This document shows, in pieces, positions 7,101 through 8,407 of a stretch of 8,407 bases of DNA; position 1 is the first letter of the stretch; each line of letters begins with the position of its first letter. The notes beneath the pieces are model-generated. The model ran no database searches and was not told the DNA's origin. It saw only the letters and a program-made list of their open reading frames with translations. The stretch is from Streptomyces sp. NBC_01551 (lineage in GTDB: Bacteria; Actinomycetota; Actinomycetes; Streptomycetales; Streptomycetaceae). The stretch is from NCBI RefSeq assembly GCF_026339935.1, contig NZ_JAPEPX010000013.1, positions 1 through 8,407 of the forward strand, read 5' to 3'. The position numbers were made by a program, and so were the translations under genes.

Positions 7101-8407
7101 GCCGTGCCCGGCAGGAGCACCGAGCCGAGCACCGCGTGGTCCGCGAGCCAGGGGTGGGTGGTCGACGAGAGCCGGCCGGTGAAGAGGAACCCGTCCGAGT
7201 CGGGCAGTTCGACGGCCGCGCCGAGCAGCGGGTGGTCCGTCGTGCCGAGGCCGAAGCCTGCGGCGTCGCCCGGCGTGTTCTGTGCGGTGGGTGCCGAGTC
7301 GAGCCAGTACCAGTCGCGCTGGAAGGCGTACGTGGGCAGCTCGACCTGGCGTGCGGCGGTCGGGGCGAAGTACGCCTCCCAGTCCAGCGTCGCACCGTGG
7401 GTGTGGGCGAGGGCGAGGGCGTTGCTCAGGGTCTCGGACTCGGGCCGACCGGTGCGGAGGGCGGGCGCGAAGCGGGCCCCGTCCGCGGTCAGGCAGTCCT
7501 GGGCCATGGCGGAGAGGATGCCGTCGGGGCCGAGTTCGAGGTACGTCGTGGCTCCGGCGGCTTCCAGGGCGCGGATGCCGTCGAGGAAGCGGACCGCCTC
7601 GCGGACATGGCGGACCCAGAAGTCTGCCGATGCCATCTCGTCCGAGACGAGCGCGCCGGTGAGGTTGGAGACGACCGGGATGCGCGGGGCGCCGTACGAC
7701 AGTTCCTCGGCGACCTTGCGGAAGTCGGCGAGCATGCCGTCCATGTGCGGCGAGTGGAAGGCGTGGCTGACGGTCAGCCGCTTGGACTTGCGGTCCGGGA
7801 AGGCCTCGGCGATCGCGACCGCCGCGTCCTCGTCACCCGCGACGACGACCGACCGGGGACCGTTGACCGCCGCGATGCTCACGCGCTCGGTCAGCAGCGG
7901 CAGCACCTCGTCCTCGGACGCCTGGAGCGCGATCATCACACCACCGGCCGGGAGCGCCTGCATCAGACGGCCACGAGCCGCGACCAGCGTGCACGCGTCC
8001 TCCAGCGAGAACACACCCGCGACATGCGCGGCGGCAATCTCGCCGATGGAGTGACCGGACAGGAAGTCCGGCTTCACACCCCACGACTCCAGCAGCCGGA
8101 ACAACGCCACCTCGACCGCGAACAACGCCGGCTGGGTGAACTCCGTACGGTCCAGAACCGCGGAGTCCGAGCCGAACAGCACGTCCTTCAGGGGCAGTTC
8201 CAGCTGCCCGCACACCGCGTCCAGCGCGGCGGCGAACACCGGGTACGCCTCGTACAGCTCACGCCCCATGCCCAGCCGCTGGCTGCCCTGCCCCGTGAAC
8301 AGGAACGCAAGCTTCCCGGTTCCGGCAGCGCCCACCGTGCCCCGCGTCACGGCAGCGTTGGCCAGGTCGTTCTTCCCCAGCGCCTCCAGCCCGCGCAGCA
8401 GTTCCTC
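1..8407 (-). CDS. Modular type I polyketide synthase, internal fragment (AT-DH-KR-ACP / KS-AT-DH-KR)
   Basis: This is a cytoplasmic multienzyme that extends a carrier-bound polyketide by two carbons per module. The reading frame with codons 8407-8405, 8404-8402 and so on to 4-2 is open across the window, so start and stop both lie outside. Residue numbers used here count from 8407. Domain order is: end of a KS-AT linker, AT (Ser 120), DH (His 424, Asp 591), KR (Tyr 1013), ACP (Ser 1182), KS (Cys 1414, His 1549, His 1589), AT (Ser 1861), DH (His 2164, Asp 2331), KR (Tyr 2797). This is one module lacking its KS plus a second lacking the end of its KR and its ACP. There is no ER, methyltransferase, thioesterase or docking domain. 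Both modules are predicted to use malonyl-CoA and leave a double bond, which suits a polyene-type product. I saw no TTA (bldA-type) codon in frame. Assignment as a cis-AT modular PKS is very secure; gene name and product are unknown. Confidence 0.98.
488..517 (-). repeat. Five-copy hexanucleotide repeat encoding (Glu-Gly)5
   Basis: The plus strand holds five perfect, adjacent copies of gccctc. On the coding strand they read GAG GGC five times, giving [10 protein letters not shown] in frame. The repeat lies between the structural and catalytic parts of KR-B, flanked by PPAPAAAA and [11 protein letters not shown]. The matching place in KR-A ([17 protein letters not shown]) has no such repeat and is 16 residues shorter. 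It is probably a slippage-grown flexible, acidic linker; any effect on activity is unknown. Confidence 0.95.
1193..2014 (-). other. Dehydratase domain DH-B, motifs intact
   Basis: This domain dehydrates the 3-hydroxyacyl chain of module B. It starts [20 protein letters not shown]. The catalytic histidine is in [10 protein letters not shown] (codon 1918-1916, residue 2164). YGPAF follows (in [17 protein letters not shown]), and the catalytic aspartate is in [10 protein letters not shown] (codon 1417-1415, residue 2331). The distance from His to Asp is exactly that of DH-A, 167 residues, so the two domains align without a net gap between these points. All seen motifs are intact, so activity is expected, giving an enoyl product. 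Confidence 0.93.
1956..1987 (-). repeat. 32-base exact direct repeat, copy in DH-B
   Basis: These bases encode the [11 protein letters not shown] region near the start of DH-B and match 7176-7207 exactly, at an offset of 5,220 bases. The first differing bases are 1955/7175 and 1988/7208. Confidence 0.92.
2015..2221 (-). other. Post-AT linker of module B
   Basis: About 69 residues follow [21 protein letters not shown], then [16 protein letters not shown] (leucine codon 2113-2111), then a variable Ala/Gly-rich tail leading to the [14 protein letters not shown] is the usual post-AT motif. The variable tail differs from that of module A, as expected for an unconserved hinge. Confidence 0.87.
2222..3097 (-). 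other. Acyltransferase domain AT-B, predicted malonyl-CoA specific
   Basis: This domain loads the extender unit for module B. It opens with [17 protein letters not shown], the same as AT-A. The nucleophile is the serine of GHSIGE (codon 2827-2825, residue 1861), followed by [23 protein letters not shown] at 2542-2531 marks malonyl choice. The length of about 292 residues is normal. Most of the protein sequence matches AT-A, with small differences such as [16 protein letters not shown] for [14 protein letters not shown] and an extra residue in VTDDEMGS. The very high similarity suggests recent copying or gene conversion between modules, although ATs of one PKS are often alike. Confidence 0.95.
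3032..3073 (-). repeat. 42-base exact direct repeat, copy in AT-B
   Basis: These bases, coding for the stretch around [15 protein letters not shown] at the start of AT-B, match 8249-8290 base for base, including silent positions. The next base on each side differs. The offset between copies is 5,217 bases, about one module. It marks a recombination-prone and assembly-prone site. Confidence 0.93.
3098..3406 (-). other. KS-AT linker of module B
   Basis: About 103 residues join KS-B to AT-B. After a Pro/Glu-rich start ([18 protein letters not shown]) comes the typical core, [20 protein letters not shown], followed by [19 protein letters not shown] and [18 protein letters not shown]. This is the conserved alpha/beta linker fold of cis-AT modular PKSs. 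No catalytic residues are expected. Confidence 0.9.
3407..4684 (-). other. Beta-ketoacyl synthase domain KS-B
   Basis: This domain takes the chain from ACP-A and condenses it with the malonyl unit on the ACP of module B. It starts at [15 protein letters not shown]. The active-site cysteine lies in [15 protein letters not shown] (Cys codon 4168-4166, residue 1414). The two histidines lie in EAHGTGT (codon 3763-3761, residue 1549) and [15 protein letters not shown] (codon 3643-3641, residue 1589). Spacings of 135 and 40 residues from Cys to His to His are those of active modular KSs. It ends at [14 protein letters not shown]. The 426-residue length is normal. Cysteine at the active site shows an extending KS, not a KSQ loading domain. 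It is the only full KS in the window. Confidence 0.97.
4685..4738 (-). other. ACP-to-KS intermodular linker
   Basis: About 18 residues, reading [18 protein letters not shown], connect ACP-A to KS-B in the same frame. There is no stop, start codon, ribosome binding site or coiled-coil docking segment. This shows that the two modules lie on one polypeptide and that chain transfer here is within the protein. Confidence 0.9.
4739..4999 (-). other. Acyl carrier protein domain ACP-A
   Basis: This domain carries the growing chain on a phosphopantetheine arm. Helix I reads [20 protein letters not shown]. The attachment motif is [13 protein letters not shown] with the serine codon at 4864-4862 (residue 1182), in the standard GxDS form. 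It ends with [19 protein letters not shown]. The length of about 87 residues is normal. A single ACP is present, not a tandem pair. Helix I is encoded by an unusual run of rare, A/T-richer codons (about 4941-4970). About 18 residues separate it from the next KS with no stop, so it passes the chain to the KS of the same polypeptide. Confidence 0.97.
5003..5149 (-). other. KR-to-ACP linker of module A
   Basis: About 49 residues follow KR-A: a conserved stretch ([19 protein letters not shown]) and then a flexible tail rich in Ala, Thr, Pro and Arg ([20 protein letters not shown]) that leads into the ACP. It has the usual form of the tether that lets the ACP move between catalytic domains. No catalytic motif is seen in it. 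Confidence 0.8.
5150..6376 (-). other. Ketoreductase domain KR-A, B-type (structural and catalytic parts)
   Basis: This domain reduces the 3-keto group with NADPH. The structural subdomain begins near SLFQVGW and includes [20 protein letters not shown]. The catalytic part has the Rossmann motif [12 protein letters not shown] (TGASGSLGG at 5788-5762), then HTAGVLDDG with LDD at 5542-5534, FVLFSSAAG and GQANYAAGN (Tyr codon 5371-5369, residue 1013; Asn four residues later). LDD marks B-type reductases, which give the D-hydroxy configuration that DHs normally accept. From DH end to Rossmann motif is about 210 residues, filled by the structural subdomain, so there is no room for an ER. Codon choice here (GTG, GGT, CGT, GCG, some TTG) differs visibly from KR-B at the same residues. 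Confidence 0.93.
6413..7234 (-). other. Dehydratase domain DH-A, motifs intact
   Basis: This domain removes water from the 3-hydroxyacyl-ACP made by the KR of its module to give a 2-enoyl chain. It starts with [20 protein letters not shown]. The catalytic histidine lies in [10 protein letters not shown] (HxxxGxxxxP; His codon 7138-7136, residue 424). YGPAF follows in the middle. The second catalytic residue is the aspartate of [10 protein letters not shown] (codon 6637-6635, residue 591). The double hot-dog layout and the length of about 274 residues are normal, so it should be active. With a B-type KR before it in the reaction order, the usual product is a trans double bond. Confidence 0.93.
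7176..7207 (-). repeat. 32-base exact direct repeat, copy in DH-A
   Basis: This is the partner of 1956-1987, in the [11 protein letters not shown] region of DH-A. Together with the AT repeat it shows that module A and module B are tandem copies of one ancestral unit. Confidence 0.92.
7235..7444 (-). other. Post-AT linker of module A
   Basis: About 70 residues join AT-A to DH-A. The stretch contains [12 protein letters not shown] (leucine codon 7339-7337), the conserved post-AT LPTYxFQxxxYW motif that packs back against the KS-AT unit. The rest, up to [12 protein letters not shown] before the DH, is Ala/Gly/Thr-rich and poorly conserved. Its counterpart in module B reads [12 protein letters not shown]. 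Confidence 0.85.
7445..8314 (-). other. Acyltransferase domain AT-A, predicted malonyl-CoA specific
   Basis: This domain loads the extender unit from acyl-CoA onto the ACP of its own module. It opens with [17 protein letters not shown]. The nucleophile motif GHSIGE has its serine codon at 8050-8048 (residue 120). An arginine that normally holds the extender carboxylate follows 25 residues later in AARGRLMQ. The specificity motif is HAFH at 7765-7754, where methylmalonyl ATs have YASH; its last histidine is the catalytic partner. The length of about 290 residues is normal. The first half (to about 7880) uses many GTG, GGT, CGT and GCG codons. The second half uses C-ending codons and closely resembles AT-B, so the domain looks mosaic. 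Malonyl choice rests on motif rules from the AT family. Confidence 0.95.
8249..8290 (-). repeat. 42-base exact direct repeat, copy in AT-A
   Basis: This is the partner of 3032-3073, in the matching part of AT-A. Exact identity holds over 42 bases even though the codons just around it differ between modules, which suggests a recent shared origin or local conversion of this segment. Confidence 0.93.
8315..8407 (-). other. C-terminal end of a KS-AT linker (module A, partial)
   Basis: These 31 residues read [20 protein letters not shown] and continue to the glycine just before the AT motif [12 protein letters not shown]. The position matches the end of the small alpha/beta linker that joins KS to AT in modular PKSs. 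The KS of this module lies beyond the window edge. The sequence differs from the matching place in the next module ([16 protein letters not shown]), as expected for a variable linker. Confidence 0.75.

Noticed and set aside
6804..8054. Long plus-strand open frame of 416 codons opposite AT-A and DH-A.
   Set aside because: It is antisense to well-conserved AT and DH coding sequence, its translation is Ser/Ala/Arg-rich with no recognisable domain, and long opposite-strand open frames are usual in GC-rich genes with third-position bias. A similar but shorter one (2319-2843) lies opposite the matching part of module B.
1..8407. A novel or non-PKS system, RNA gene, CRISPR array, mobile element or riboswitch in the window.
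   Set aside because: The whole window is filled by one conserved PKS reading frame with all domains recognised. No spacer-repeat pattern, transposase, inverted terminal repeats, tRNA-like sequence or gene-free stretch is visible.

Overview
The window comes from a very GC-rich genome with actinomycete codon use, most likely Streptomyces or a close relative. Genus and species cannot be fixed from this sequence. One minus-strand reading frame runs without a stop through the whole window (codons 8407-8405 down to 4-2, about 2,802 codons). It is an internal piece of one giant gene for a modular type I polyketide synthase (PKS). Both ends of the gene lie outside the window, and I see no second gene, RNA gene, promoter, terminator, mobile element or CRISPR array.

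Read 5'->3' on the minus strand, the layout is as follows. First come the last residues of a KS-AT linker (8407-8315), then an AT (8314-7445), DH (7234-6413), KR (6376-5150) and ACP (4999-4739), which complete one module whose KS lies outside the window. A short linker with no stop leads into the next module: KS (4684-3407), KS-AT linker, AT (3097-2222), DH (2014-1193) and a KR cut by the window edge (1141-2). Visible catalytic motifs are intact in every domain, apart from the missing end of the second KR. Neither module has an enoylreductase.

Both ATs carry the malonyl-type signature HAFH. Both DHs have HxxxGxxxxP and the second-half HPALLD aspartate. Both KRs have the LDD motif of B-type reductases. 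Each module should therefore add an unbranched two-carbon unit and leave a double bond, probably trans. Two such modules in a row would build a conjugated diene, as in the polyene part of polyene macrolides or linear polyenes. That product class is an inference; two modules do not identify a compound.

The two modules are imperfect tandem copies offset by about 5.2 kb, with exact shared runs of 42 and 32 bases. The copy is not uniform. The first KR and the first half of the first AT use clearly different synonymous codons from the rest, the second DH-to-KR region is 40 codons longer, and it contains a five-unit hexanucleotide repeat encoding (Glu-Gly)5. These marks point to duplication and recombination between modules. 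I found no evidence of a new kind of biological system; the points worth a second look are the mosaic structure, the repeat and linker differences, and the product prediction.
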